Below, piece by piece: positions 46,620 to 55,460 of a stretch of 61,653 nucleotides of DNA; the stretch's first letter is position 1, and every line of letters begins with the position of its first letter. The stretch spans positions 1 to 61,653 of the forward strand of contig QAPD01000046.1 in assembly GCA_003052455.1 (NCBI GenBank), given 5' to 3'. The position numbers were made by a program, and so were the translations under genes. Origin of the DNA: Sphaerisporangium cinnabarinum (lineage in GTDB: Bacteria > Actinomycetota > Actinomycetes > Actinomycetales > Cellulomonadaceae). The notes beneath the pieces are model-generated. The model was given only the letters and a program-made list of their open reading frames with translations. It did not search any database and was not told where the DNA came from.

Positions 46620-49097
46620 TCAGGAGTGGGGCACCGTCGCGGTGATGAGGGTGCCGTCCTCGCGGCGGTTGCCGGAGAGCGCGCGCAGGCTCGGGCGGCC
46701 CGGCCTCACGGGGCCCTGGCCGTCGAGCGCGACGCGCGCGACCTCGCCCGGGACGACCTTCACCTGCTCGCCGCGCACGACGACCTGCGCGCCGTCGCCG
46801 GTCTCGGCGTCGAGCTCGATCGCGTCGGGCAGCACGGTGACGCGCAGCCGCGAGCCGCGCCACTGCACGCGGAACGTGAGCGACTCCCACTCCTGGGGCA
46901 GGCGCGGGTCGAACGTGAGGTCGCCCTCGGAGTCGCGCATGCCGCCGAACCCGTACGCGAGCGCGGACCACGTGCCGCCCGCGGACGCGACGTGCACGCC
47001 GTCGGCGGCGTTGGCGTGGAGGTTCGCGAGGTCGACGTAGATCGACGACACGAAGTAGTCGAGCGCGAGCTCGTGGTACCCGACCTCCGCCGCGACGATC
47101 GACTGCACGACGCCGGACAGCGTCGAGTCGCCCGTGGTCAACGGGTCGTAGTACTCGAAGTCGGCGAGCTTCTCCTCGGGGCTGAAGTGCTGCCCCTGGA
47201 GGAACAGCGCGAGCACGACGTCCGCCTGCTTGAGCACCTGGTAGCGGTAGATGACGAGCGGGTGGTAGTGCAGCAGGAGGGGGCGCTTGTCCTCGGGCGT
47301 GTGCGCGAGGTCCCAGATCTCGCGCTCGAGGAAGTGCGAGTCCTGCGGGTGGATCCCGATGCTCTCGGCGTACGGGATCGACATGTGGTCGGCGGCGCGG
47401 ACCCACTCCGCGGCCTCGTACGCACCCAGCGAGAGCCGGTCCACGAGGCGCGCGTAGTCCTCGGGGTGGTCGGCCTTCATGCGCTCGACGACGTACGCCG
47501 CGGCCCGCAGGTTGAAGCGGGCCATGACGTTCGTGAAGAGGTTGTCGTTGACGACCGTCGTGTACTCGTCCGGCCCGGTGACGCCGTGGATGTGGAAGTT
47601 GTCGTCGCCGTTGGCGCGCCAGAAGCCGAGGTCCTCCCACATGCGCGCGGTCTCGACGAGGATGTCCGCGGCCTCGCGGCGCAGGAAGTCCTCGTCGCCG
47701 GTCGCGCGCACGTACTGCACGAGCGCGTAGCTGACGTCGGCGTCGATGTGGTACTGCGCGGTCCCGGCCGCGTAGTAGGCGGACGCCTCCTCGCCGTTGA
47801 TCGTGCGCCAGGGGAAGAGCGCGCCCTTCTGCGACAGCTCCGCGGCGCGGCGGCGGGCGGCGTCGAGCATCTGGTAGCGGAAGCGCAGCGCGTTGCGCGC
47901 GTACCGCGGGCTCGTGTAGGTGAGGAACGGCAGGACGTAGATCTCGGTGTCCCAGAAGTAGTGCCCGCTGTACCCGGAGCCGGTGAGCCCCTTCGCGGGG
48001 ACGCCGTTGCCCTCGGCCCGCGCGGTCGCCTGCGCGAGCTGGAACAGGTTCCACCGCACGGCCTGCTGGATGCCCGGCTGGCCGGGGATCTCGACGTCGG
48101 AGCGGGCCCAGAAGTCGTCGAGCCACTCGCGCTGGAGCGCGAGCTGGGCCTCGACGCCGGACTCGCGCGCACGGTCGAGCGTGCGCCGGCAGCGGTCGAC
48201 GAGCTCGCGCGGCGGCACGCCGCGCGACGTGTGGTACGCGACGAGCTTGGTCAGCCGGATCGGCCGTCCCGGCTCGGCCTGCACGCGGAACACGTGCTTC
48301 GCCAGGTCCTCGTCGGCGAGCGTGCGCACGTCCCACTCGTTCTCGGTCTCGAGCACGTGCTCGGCCGCGACGGCGAGCGTCATGCCGGAGTTGGTGCAGC
48401 GGTAGGAGAGCACGAGGCGGTCGTCGTCGCCGAACTGCGTCTGCGGCTGCAGGACGCGCCCCGTGAACTGGTTCGTCTTGCGCGGGTCGAAGCCCTCCCC
48501 GAGCGACGCGGACCGCACGTGGTACTCGTCCTGACCGTCCTGGCGGTTGAGGATCTGGGACGAGATCGCGACGGGGGCGGCGGCGTCGAGGAGCGTGACC
48601 TCGAACGTCATGACGGCGAGGTGGCGCTCGACGAACGACACCATGCGCTGCGAGCGGATCTGCACGCGCTTGCCCGACGGCGTGCGCCACAGCAGCTCGC
48701 GCCGCAGGACGCCGTCGCGCAGGTCGAGCGAGCGCTCGTAGTCGATGAGGTCCGCGACGGGCAGCAGGAGCGGCTCGTCGTCCACGTAGAGGCGGATGAC
48801 CTTCGCGTCCGGGACGTTGACGATCGTCTGCCCGACGCGCGCGAAGCCGTACGCCTCCTCCGCGTGCCGGATCGGCCACGTCTCGTGGAAGCCGTTGATG
48901 AACGTGCCGTGCGAGTGGGACTCGCGGCCCTCCTCGACGTTGCCGCGCATGCCGAGGTAGCCGTTCGCGACGGCGAACAGCGTCTCGGTCACGCCGAGGT
49001 CCTCCGCGGAGAACTGCGACTCGACGAGCCGCCACGGCTCGGCCGGGAAGCGCAGGCGGTCGACGGTGCTGCGCTCGTCGGCGGTGCGGCGGATCAC
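46620..49097 (-). CDS. Glycoside hydrolase family 65 alpha-glucoside phosphorylase
   Basis: 825 residues with the three GH65 domains: beta-sandwich (about 1-270), (alpha/alpha)6 barrel (about 320-740) and a C-terminal sheet. General acid Glu511 lies in HGVTGPDEYT; FWDTEIYVLPF and GALFPWRTINGEE are family motifs. GH65 enzymes split maltose, trehalose, kojibiose or related sugars with phosphate to beta-glucose-1-phosphate. Which disaccharide is used cannot be read. The GTG start overlaps the beta-phosphoglucomutase stop (GTGA), and that partner would process the product, which supports a phosphorylase rather than a hydrolase. Confidence 0.95.
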   Translation of the reverse strand: MIRRTADERSTVDRLRFPAEPWRLVESQFSAEDLGVTETLFAVANGYLGMRGNVEEGRESHSHGTFINGFHETWPIRHAEEAYGFARVGQTIVNVPDAKVIRLYVDDEPLLLPVADLIDYERSLDLRDGVLRRELLWRTPSGKRVQIRSQRMVSFVERHLAVMTFEVTLLDAAAPVAISSQILNRQDGQDEYHVRSASLGEGFDPRKTNQFTGRVLQPQTQFGDDDRLVLSYRCTNSGMTLAVAAEHVLETENEWDVRTLADEDLAKHVFRVQAEPGRPIRLTKLVAYHTSRGVPPRELVDRCRRTLDRARESGVEAQLALQREWLDDFWARSDVEIPGQPGIQQAVRWNLFQLAQATARAEGNGVPAKGLTGSGYSGHYFWDTEIYVLPFLTYTSPRYARNALRFRYQMLDAARRRAAELSQKGALFPWRTINGEEASAYYAAGTAQYHIDADVSYALVQYVRATGDEDFLRREAADILVETARMWEDLGFWRANGDDNFHIHGVTGPDEYTTVVNDNLFTNVMARFNLRAAAYVVERMKADHPEDYARLVDRLSLGAYEAAEWVRAADHMSIPYAESIGIHPQDSHFLEREIWDLAHTPEDKRPLLLHYHPLVIYRYQVLKQADVVLALFLQGQHFSPEEKLADFEYYDPLTTGDSTLSGVVQSIVAAEVGYHELALDYFVSSIYVDLANLHANAADGVHVASAGGTWSALAYGFGGMRDSEGDLTFDPRLPQEWESLTFRVQWRGSRLRVTVLPDAIELDAETGDGAQVVVRGEQVKVVPGEVARVALDGQGPVRPGRPSLRALSGNRREDGTLITATVPHS

Positions 49098-49882
49098 GCG
49101 CCCGCCTCCTCGTCGGCACGGGCGGTCACGGCGGGGAGGGCGGCGTCGGCGGTCGCGGCGCGCGGGCGGTCGAGCACCGTCGCGTCGAGGTCACCGAGGT
49201 CGGCCACGACGACGTCGGCCCCGTGCGCGCGCAGCGCGTCCGCGCCCACGCCGCGGTCGACGCCGAGCACGAGCCCGAACCCGCCGGCCGCGCCGGCCTG
49301 AACGCCCGAGATCGCGTCCTCCACCACGACGGCCTCCGCGGCGGGCACGTCGAGCAGCTGGGCCGCGTACAGGTACGTGTCCGGTGCGGGCTTGCCGGCG
49401 ACGTGCTCGCGCGCCGCGACGTTCCCGTCCACGACGACGGCGAACCGGTGCGTGAGCCCGGCCGCCGCGAGGACGGCGGGCGTGTTGCGCGACGACGACA
49501 CGACGGCGACCGCGGCACCCGCCGCCGTCACGGCGTCGAGGAACCGGACCGATCCCGGGTAGGGCGCGATGCCCTCCTCGGCGAACATGCGGTTGACGAT
49601 CTCGTCCTTGCGGTTGCCGAGCGCGCACACCGTGGACTCCCCCGGCGCGTCCGTCACCTCGCCGCGCGGCAGCGTGACGCCCCGCGACGCGAGGAACGTC
49701 GCGACGCCGTCGTAGCGCGGCTTCCCGTCGATCGACGCGAAGTAGTCCGCGGCGGTGTACGGGGCCAGGCCGTGCGCGACGCAGTAGGGCGCGAACAGCC
49801 GTTCCCAGGCGCGCATGTGGAGCTCGGCGGTCGGCGTGAGCACGCCGTCGAGGTCGAACAGCACGGCTCGCAGGACGGGCAT
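49094..49882 (-). CDS. pgmB: Beta-phosphoglucomutase (HAD superfamily)
   Basis: 262 residues. Nucleophile Asp10 and Asp12 in FDLDGVLT, then VVSSSRN, Lys in GKPAPDTY and VVEDAISG complete the HAD site; a helical cap lies between. It converts beta-glucose-1-phosphate to glucose-6-phosphate. The ATG at 49882 fits the family start, with AAGGA about six bases upstream; a frame extending to 50005 has no similarity. Forms a two-gene operon with the GH65 phosphorylase. Confidence 0.92.
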   Translation of the reverse strand: MPVLRAVLFDLDGVLTPTAELHMRAWERLFAPYCVAHGLAPYTAADYFASIDGKPRYDGVATFLASRGVTLPRGEVTDAPGESTVCALGNRKDEIVNRMFAEEGIAPYPGSVRFLDAVTAAGAAVAVVSSSRNTPAVLAAAGLTHRFAVVVDGNVAAREHVAGKPAPDTYLYAAQLLDVPAAEAVVVEDAISGVQAGAAGGFGLVLGVDRGVGADALRAHGADVVVADLGDLDATVLDRPRAATADAALPAVTARADEEAGA

Positions 49883-50050
49883 GGAGATCCTTCGCGGTGG
49901 GGGGACGAGGGTCTGCGCCCGGTCGCTCCCGCGCCGTCCGGAGGCCGCGGGACGGCCGTCCGCACGTCGCCGTCGTGACCGTCGCGCGAGGTCAAGCGTA
50001 CGCACCCGGAGCCGTGCGCGGAAAGCGCTCAGGGCGTGTCCGGGCGACGC

Positions 50051-51097
50051 TCAGGCGTGGGCGCGCTCGGCCAGCACGTCGGCGACGCGACCGAGGTTCG
50101 CGAGCAGCGCGCGGTGCTCGTCGGGCGTGCCGGCGACCCCGCGACCGGGGCCGCCGCTGGACCGCGGCGCGCCGAGGAGCGTCACGTCGTCGAGCGCGGA
50201 CGGCTCGAGCCCGATGCGGCGCCACGGCACGCTGACGAGGTCGGCGAGCTCACCGAGCGCCGGCCCGGCGCACTGGGAGACCTTCGCGGGCGGCAGCGCG
50301 GCCCAGAGGCGCACGCCGCGCTCGACCGCGCGCGCGACCGTCTCCCACGACCGCTCGTCCCACGCGCCGAGCGTCAGGCCGACCGCGTCGGCGCCCGCGA
50401 GGACGACGGGCGCGACGCCCACCCAGGCGGGGCCCACGTGGACGACCGTCGACGCGGACGCGGCGCGCGCGGCGTCGAGCACCGGGCGCAGCCCGTCCAC
50501 GAGGTCCGGGCCCGGGACCGCACGCAGGCGCGAGTACCCCGAGAACGTGGGCAGCACGCCCGCCCCCACCTGCCCGAGCAGCGGCTCGTCCACCTGCACG
50601 ACGACGTCCGCGCCCGGGACCTGGCGGCGCACCTGCGCGACGTGCTCGGCCACGCCCGCGGCGAGCGCCTCGACGACCTCGTGCACCGCGCCGCGGTCGG
50701 ACAGGACGCGGTCGCCGCGCGCCAGGTAGACCTCCGCGGCGAGCGTCCACGGACCGGTGACCGTCACGGCGAGCGGCCCCGCGTACCCGGCGCCCGCGAT
50801 GGCGAGCGCCTCCACGTCCTCGCGCAGGTACGCCTCCGCCCGCCGCAGCTCGGCGCCGCCGTGGTCGGCGAGCTTCCAGCCGTGCGGGCCGAGCTCGACG
50901 GGCAGCCCCGGCAGGAGCGCCGTCGTGCGGCCCGTCGCGTCGGCACCGGGCCCGCGGCCCGGGAGCTGGACGAGGAACGGCACGCCCCGCACGCCCGTCG
51001 GCACGTCGGCGAGGTCGCCGAGCACCGTGAGCTGGGCCTCGAGGACGTCCGTGCCCTCGTCGCCGGGCCACGGCCCGAGCCCGCTCACCGCGGTCAT
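50051..51097 (-). CDS. MetE-like (UROD/MetE fold) protein lacking the zinc Cys
   Basis: 348 residues. The MetE C-terminal barrel fold is visible (VTGPWTLAAEVYL, VVVQVDEPLLG, STVVHVG), but the HxC zinc motif reads HVG and the later Cys is absent. It therefore should not be a working methionine synthase. Proteins of this type are often encoded next to mnmA in Actinobacteria, as here, and their role is unknown. No clear ribosome site. Compare the other MetE-like gene at 34037-35143, which keeps the Cys residues. Confidence 0.75.
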   Translation of the reverse strand: MTAVSGLGPWPGDEGTDVLEAQLTVLGDLADVPTGVRGVPFLVQLPGRGPGADATGRTTALLPGLPVELGPHGWKLADHGGAELRRAEAYLREDVEALAIAGAGYAGPLAVTVTGPWTLAAEVYLARGDRVLSDRGAVHEVVEALAAGVAEHVAQVRRQVPGADVVVQVDEPLLGQVGAGVLPTFSGYSRLRAVPGPDLVDGLRPVLDAARAASASTVVHVGPAWVGVAPVVLAGADAVGLTLGAWDERSWETVARAVERGVRLWAALPPAKVSQCAGPALGELADLVSVPWRRIGLEPSALDDVTLLGAPRSSGGPGRGVAGTPDEHRALLANLGRVADVLAERAHA

Positions 51098-51255
51098 GCC
51101 GCACCCCCGCGCGCCACCTCGCGCGGGAGACCGCGCACCTCGTCACGAACCACGTGCCGTCCACCTCTCTCCAGGAGCACACCGGAACATCGAGCCGTGC
51201 CGTGGCCCCGCCGGGGTCCGGGGGCCGCGCGGCCGTCCCGCGGAAGGACCCCGCC

Positions 51256-51684
51256 ATGGGCACGCACGAGAACAAGGCCGCCGCCGTCGCCGTGCACACG
51301 CACGCGATCCCGGGCAACCACGCCGACGCCGTCGCGGCGCTGCTCGCGCCGGGCTTCCGCAACCACGACGCCGCACCGGGCGGCGACGGGGGCGACGAGG
51401 GCCTCGTCGCGACCATGCACTGGTACGCGGACGCGTTCGAGGACCAGCGCGTCGAGGTGCTGCACGCGGTCGCGGAGGGCGACCTCGTGGCGCTGCACGT
51501 CGAGCTCAGCGCCCGGCACACCGGCTACTTCCGCGGCGTCGCGCCGACGGGCCGCCGGTTCCGCGTGCGCGAGATGCACGTGCTGCGGTTCGCCGAGGGG
51601 CGCGCGGCCGAGCACTGGTGCGTGCGCGACGAGTCGGCGCTCGTGCGGGCGCTCGCTCACCCGGCGGCCGTCGGCGTGGGCTGA
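51256..51684 (+). CDS. SnoaL-like ester-cyclase / NTF2-fold protein
   Basis: 142 residues, cone-shaped NTF2-like fold: [20 protein letters not shown], then [37 protein letters not shown] and a closing strand with EHWCVRDE. The family includes polyketide cyclases, but most small members have no known role. AAGGAC lies about eight bases before the ATG. The 3' end overlaps the converging mnmA gene by 28 bases. Confidence 0.75.
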   Translation: MGTHENKAAAVAVHTHAIPGNHADAVAALLAPGFRNHDAAPGGDGGDEGLVATMHWYADAFEDQRVEVLHAVAEGDLVALHVELSARHTGYFRGVAPTGRRFRVREMHVLRFAEGRAAEHWCVRDESALVRALAHPAAVGVG

Positions 51685-52853
51685 GCGCCCCGTGCGCCCG
51701 GCGCACCGGGGCCGAACGCAGCACGGCCGGCCCGGTACGCCCGGTCGACCGTGCCCTGCCCGAGCACGCGCGTCCCGGCGTAGACGACGAGCGACTGCCC
51801 GGCCGCGACGCCCCGCAGCGGCGTGCCCGTGAGCTCGACCTCGATCGACCCGCCGGGGACGCTGCGCACGCGCGCGGGGACCGGTGCGCCGTGCGCCCGG
51901 ACCTGCACCTCGACGTCGGCCGGCTCGCCCGCGGGCGGGCACGCGTCGTCGAACCAGACGGCGGACCCCGCCTCGATCCGGTCGACGCTGAGCAGCTCGG
52001 CCGGTCCGACGACCACCCGGTTGCTCGCGGGCTGGACGTCGAGCACGTACCGGGGGCGGCCGTCGGGCGCGGGCCGGTCGATGCCGAGACCCTTGCGCTG
52101 GCCGACCGTGTAGGCGTAGGCGCCGTCGTGCTCGCCGAGCACCGCGCCGTCCGCGTCGACGATCTCCCCCGGCCGCGCGCCCAGGCGCGCGCGCAGGAAG
52201 CCCTGGGTGTCGCCGTCGGCGACGAAGCAGATGTCGTAGGAGTCCGGCTTCGCGGAGACCGACAGGCCGCGCCGCGCCGCCTCCGCGCGGACCTCGTCCT
52301 TCGACGCGAAGCCGCCGAGCGGGAAGACCGCCCGCGCGAGACGCTCAGGACCCATGACCGCGAGGACGTAGGACTGGTCCTTCGCCGTGTTCGGAGAGCG
52401 GTGCAGCTCGTGGACCGTGCGCGTCCCGCCCGGGGCGGACGCGTCGGGGACCTCGCGCGTCTCGACGCGCGCGTAGTGGCCCGTCGCGACGGCGTCGAAC
52501 CCCAGCGCGGTCGCCTTGTCGAGCAGCGCCTCGAACTTGATGTGCTCGTTGCAGCGCACGCACGGGTTGGGCGTGCGCCCGGCCTCGTACTCCGCGAGGA
52601 AGTCGGCCACGACCGTGTCCTCGAACCGCTCGGAGAGGTCCCACACGTAGTACGGGATGCCCAGCACGTCGGCAGCGCGCCGCGCGTCCCCCGCGTCCTC
52701 GATCGAGCAGCACCCGCGCGAGCCGGTGCGGAACTGGTCGCGGTCGCGCGAGAGCGCCATGTGCACGCCGACCACCTCGTGCCCGGCCTCGACCGCGAGC
52801 GCCGCGGCGACGGCCGAGTCGACGCCGCCCGACATGGCGGCCAGGACCCTCAC
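51657..52853 (-). CDS. mnmA: tRNA-specific 2-thiouridylase
   Basis: 398 residues. PP-loop SGGVDS (8-13), catalytic Cys98 in [12 protein letters not shown], second Cys in [11 protein letters not shown], and [10 protein letters not shown] are all present. It makes the 2-thiouridine of wobble U34 in some tRNAs, using sulfur from a cysteine desulfurase, whose gene precedes it with a four-base overlap (GTGA). The C-terminal tail [12 protein letters not shown] is extra and is the part that overlaps the SnoaL-like gene. Confidence 0.96.
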   Translation of the reverse strand: MRVLAAMSGGVDSAVAAALAVEAGHEVVGVHMALSRDRDQFRTGSRGCCSIEDAGDARRAADVLGIPYYVWDLSERFEDTVVADFLAEYEAGRTPNPCVRCNEHIKFEALLDKATALGFDAVATGHYARVETREVPDASAPGGTRTVHELHRSPNTAKDQSYVLAVMGPERLARAVFPLGGFASKDEVRAEAARRGLSVSAKPDSYDICFVADGDTQGFLRARLGARPGEIVDADGAVLGEHDGAYAYTVGQRKGLGIDRPAPDGRPRYVLDVQPASNRVVVGPAELLSVDRIEAGSAVWFDDACPPAGEPADVEVQVRAHGAPVPARVRSVPGGSIEVELTGTPLRGVAAGQSLVVYAGTRVLGQGTVDRAYRAGRAAFGPGAPGARGAQPTPTAAG

Positions 52854-54157
52854 GCGGCACCCCCCGCGCGGCTCGCGACGCGCGTGCGCGCCGGGCTCGA
52901 CGCGAGGCCCGCGGCCCGAGCGCGCTCGACCGCCCGGGGCAGGGCGTCGAGGAGGCGCGCGACGTCGTCGCGCGTGGACGTGACGCCGAGCGAGAAGCGG
53001 AGCGCGCCCCGCGCGTCGGCCTCGGGCACGCCCATCGCGAGCAGGACGTGCGACGGCTGCGGCACGCCGGCCTGGCACGCCGACCCGGTCGAGGCCTGCA
53101 CGCCCGCGGAGTCGAGCAGGTAGAGCAGGGAGTCGCCCTCGGCACCGGGGAAGGTGAAGTGCGCGTTGCCGGGAAGCCGGACGACGTCGTCGTGCGCGCC
53201 GGGCTCGGGTCCGCTGAGCACCGCGTCCGGGACGCGCTCGCGCACGCCCGCGACGAGCTCGTCGCGCAGCGCGGCGAGGTGCGCGGCCCGCTCGGCCCGG
53301 TGCGCGACCGCCTCGGTGACCGCGACGCCGAACGCGCGGATCGCGGGGGCGTCGAGCGTCCCCGAGCGCACGCCGCGCTCCTGCCCCCCGCCGTGCAGCA
53401 CGGGCGTGAGCGGGGCGTCGCGCCGCGCGAGGAGCGCGCCGACCCCGACGGGCCCGCCGACCTTGTGGCCCGACACCGTCATCGCGTCGAGCCCGCTCGC
53501 GGCGAAGTCGACGGGCACCTGCCCGACGGCCTGCACGGCGTCGGAGTGCACCGGGATGCCGTGCGGACGCGCGAGCTGCACGACCTCCGGCACGGGCTGC
53601 AGCGTCCCCACCTCGTTGTTCGCCCACATGACGGAGATCAGGGCGATCTCGTCGGCGTGCTCCGCGATCTCGGCCCGCAGGGCGTCGAGGTCCACGCGCC
53701 CCTCGGCGTCCACGGGCAGCAGGACGATCTCGGCGCCCGCGTGCTCCGCCATCCAGAACGCGGGGTCGAGCACCGCGTGGTGCTCGACGGCGGACACCAC
53801 GATGCGCCGACGGCGCGGGTCGGTGGTCCGGCGGCCCCAGAACAGGCCCTTGACCGCGAGGTTGTCGGCCTCGGTGCCGCCTGCCGTGAAGACGACCTCG
53901 CTCGGGCGGGCGCCGAGCGCGGCCGCCACCGACTCGCGCGCCTCCTCGACCGTGCGCCGCGCGGCCCGGCCCGCGGCGTGCAGCGACGACGGGTTGCCCG
54001 TACGGGTCAGCTCGTCGACGAACGCGTCGCGCGCCGCCGGGGACAGCGGCGTCGTGGCGGCGTGGTCGAGGTAGGCCGTCACGGGGACGGGGGCCGGCCC
54101 ACCGGGCGCACCGGGGCCGACGCCGGTCACGGGGCCGGGAGCAGGGGTCACGGTCAC
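52850..54157 (-). CDS. Cysteine desulfurase (NifS/IscS family)
   Basis: 435 residues. [11 protein letters not shown] opens the core; PLP Lys lies in VSGHKVGGP and the persulfide Cys in [14 protein letters not shown], the class I form. It supplies sulfur to MnmA, whose gene overlaps. A Gly/Pro-rich stretch of ~25 residues comes before the core; a GTG at 54082 could be an internal start. TAGACT lies eight bases before the GTG at 54157, so the message may be leaderless. Confidence 0.93.
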   Translation of the reverse strand: MTVTPAPGPVTGVGPGAPGGPAPVPVTAYLDHAATTPLSPAARDAFVDELTRTGNPSSLHAAGRAARRTVEEARESVAAALGARPSEVVFTAGGTEADNLAVKGLFWGRRTTDPRRRRIVVSAVEHHAVLDPAFWMAEHAGAEIVLLPVDAEGRVDLDALRAEIAEHADEIALISVMWANNEVGTLQPVPEVVQLARPHGIPVHSDAVQAVGQVPVDFAASGLDAMTVSGHKVGGPVGVGALLARRDAPLTPVLHGGGQERGVRSGTLDAPAIRAFGVAVTEAVAHRAERAAHLAALRDELVAGVRERVPDAVLSGPEPGAHDDVVRLPGNAHFTFPGAEGDSLLYLLDSAGVQASTGSACQAGVPQPSHVLLAMGVPEADARGALRFSLGVTSTRDDVARLLDALPRAVERARAAGLASSPARTRVASRAGGAA

Positions 54158-54371
54158 CCAGTCTACGAACCGCGGGGCGACGCTCGCGGTCCGAGGGGTG
54201 GGCGGCGCTGGACATCCCGGTGGAAAGCGCTAGGTTGTGGGACATCTACGCCCGGCCGTCGCCGGGCGCTCGCCCGGTCGCAGGACCGCCGTCGCGCGCC
54301 ACACGTCGCCGCGGGACGGGAACGTGCCGCGGGCGGGACCGCCAGCCACCGACAGGGGAAGTGGCCTCTCG

Positions 54372-55418
54372 ATGCCCGAGGACGTCGCGCCGCCCGCCGT
54401 CGAGACCACCGGGGACGTCCCGGTCGCCTCCGGCGGCCGACGCCTGCTCTGGGCCGACCTGCCGCTCGCGCTGCGCGACGAGCTGGAGGCCGTCGCCGGG
54501 GGCAGGGTCGTGCACGAGCGCTCGGTCCCGGCCGGGTTCAGCCCGGGCCTCGCGTCCGTCCTCACGCTCGACGACGGCAGCCACCTCTTCGTCAAGGCGG
54601 CCCGGACCGCCGACGAGCCCGTGGCCGCCGACCTGCACCGCGCCGAGGCGAAGGTCGCGACGCGGCTGCCGCGCGCCGTCCCCGCACCACGCTTCGCCTG
54701 GGGGCACGGCGACGGCGACTGGGTCGCGCTCGCGTACGAGGCGGTCGACGGGCGCTCGCCCGGCACGCCGTGGGACCCGCACGAGCTCGACCGCGTGCTC
54801 GCCGCGCTCGTCCGGGTCGCGTCCGTGCCCGGGGCACGGGCCATGCGCCTGCCGCCCACCGGCCCGGACTTCGCCGGCATGGCCACGGGCTGGCGCGCCC
54901 TGCGGGCCGACCCGGACCCCGGCCTGGCCGCGCTCGTGCCCTGGGCGGCGGCGCACCTCGACGCGCTCGCGGAGGCCGAGCGCGGCGCGCTCGTCGCGTG
55001 CGAGGGCGAGTCGTTCGTGCACGGCGACCTGCGCGCCGACAACGTGCTGCTGACCCCGGAGAAGGTCTACCTCGTGGACTGGCCGTACGCGTCGCGCGGT
55101 GCGGCGTGGCTCGACCTGGCGATGCTCCTGCCGAGCGTCGTCATGCAGGGCGTCCGGGACGTGTGCGAGCCCGTCACGGTGAGCGCCGACCCGGCTCGAC
55201 GCGCGCGCGGGGGCGCCTGGGCGGCCGCGACGTTCGCCGCGCACCCGCTCGGCCAGGACGTGCACCCCACGGACCTGCGTGCCGTCGTCGCGGGGATCGC
55301 CGGGTACTTCCTGCACTCCGCGCGGCAGCCCGCGATCCCGACCATCCCCCGCCTGCGACCGTTCCAGCGCGCCCAGGGCGTCGCGGCCGTCGCGTGGCTG
55401 GAGCACCTGGGGCTCTGA
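54372..55418 (+). CDS. Aminoglycoside-phosphotransferase-like kinase
   Basis: 348 residues. Kinase-like features: FVKAARTADE (Lys75), catalytic loop HGDLRADNVLL (His217, Asp219, Asn224) and metal-binding Asp236 in LVDWPYASRG. Many APH-family proteins phosphorylate metabolites rather than drugs, so resistance should not be assumed. The ATG at 54372 has GGGGAAG about 12 bases upstream; an open frame back to 54237 is an alternative. A -10-like TAGGTT (54231-54236) lies ahead of it. Confidence 0.8.
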   Translation: MPEDVAPPAVETTGDVPVASGGRRLLWADLPLALRDELEAVAGGRVVHERSVPAGFSPGLASVLTLDDGSHLFVKAARTADEPVAADLHRAEAKVATRLPRAVPAPRFAWGHGDGDWVALAYEAVDGRSPGTPWDPHELDRVLAALVRVASVPGARAMRLPPTGPDFAGMATGWRALRADPDPGLAALVPWAAAHLDALAEAERGALVACEGESFVHGDLRADNVLLTPEKVYLVDWPYASRGAAWLDLAMLLPSVVMQGVRDVCEPVTVSADPARRARGGAWAAATFAAHPLGQDVHPTDLRAVVAGIAGYFLHSARQPAIPTIPRLRPFQRAQGVAAVAWLEHLGL

Positions 55419-55424
55419 GCGCGC

Positions 55425-55455
55425 GGGCCCCGGCGCCGCCGTGGCGCCGGGGCCC
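55425..55455. terminator. Perfect bidirectional terminator
   Basis: GGGCCCCGGCGCC (55425-55437) pairs with GGCGCCGGGGCCC (55443-55455) around GCCGT. It fills the gap between the converging APH-like and phoX genes. Confidence 0.8.
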
Positions 55456-55460
55456 GGGCG

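Noticed and set aside
50051-51097. Calling this gene a true methionine synthase (MetE)
   Set aside because: The zinc-binding Cys residues needed for catalysis are missing, although the fold is clear.
54372-55418. Calling this an aminoglycoside-resistance gene
   Set aside because: Only the general kinase motifs are present. The context is housekeeping and nothing points to drug substrates.
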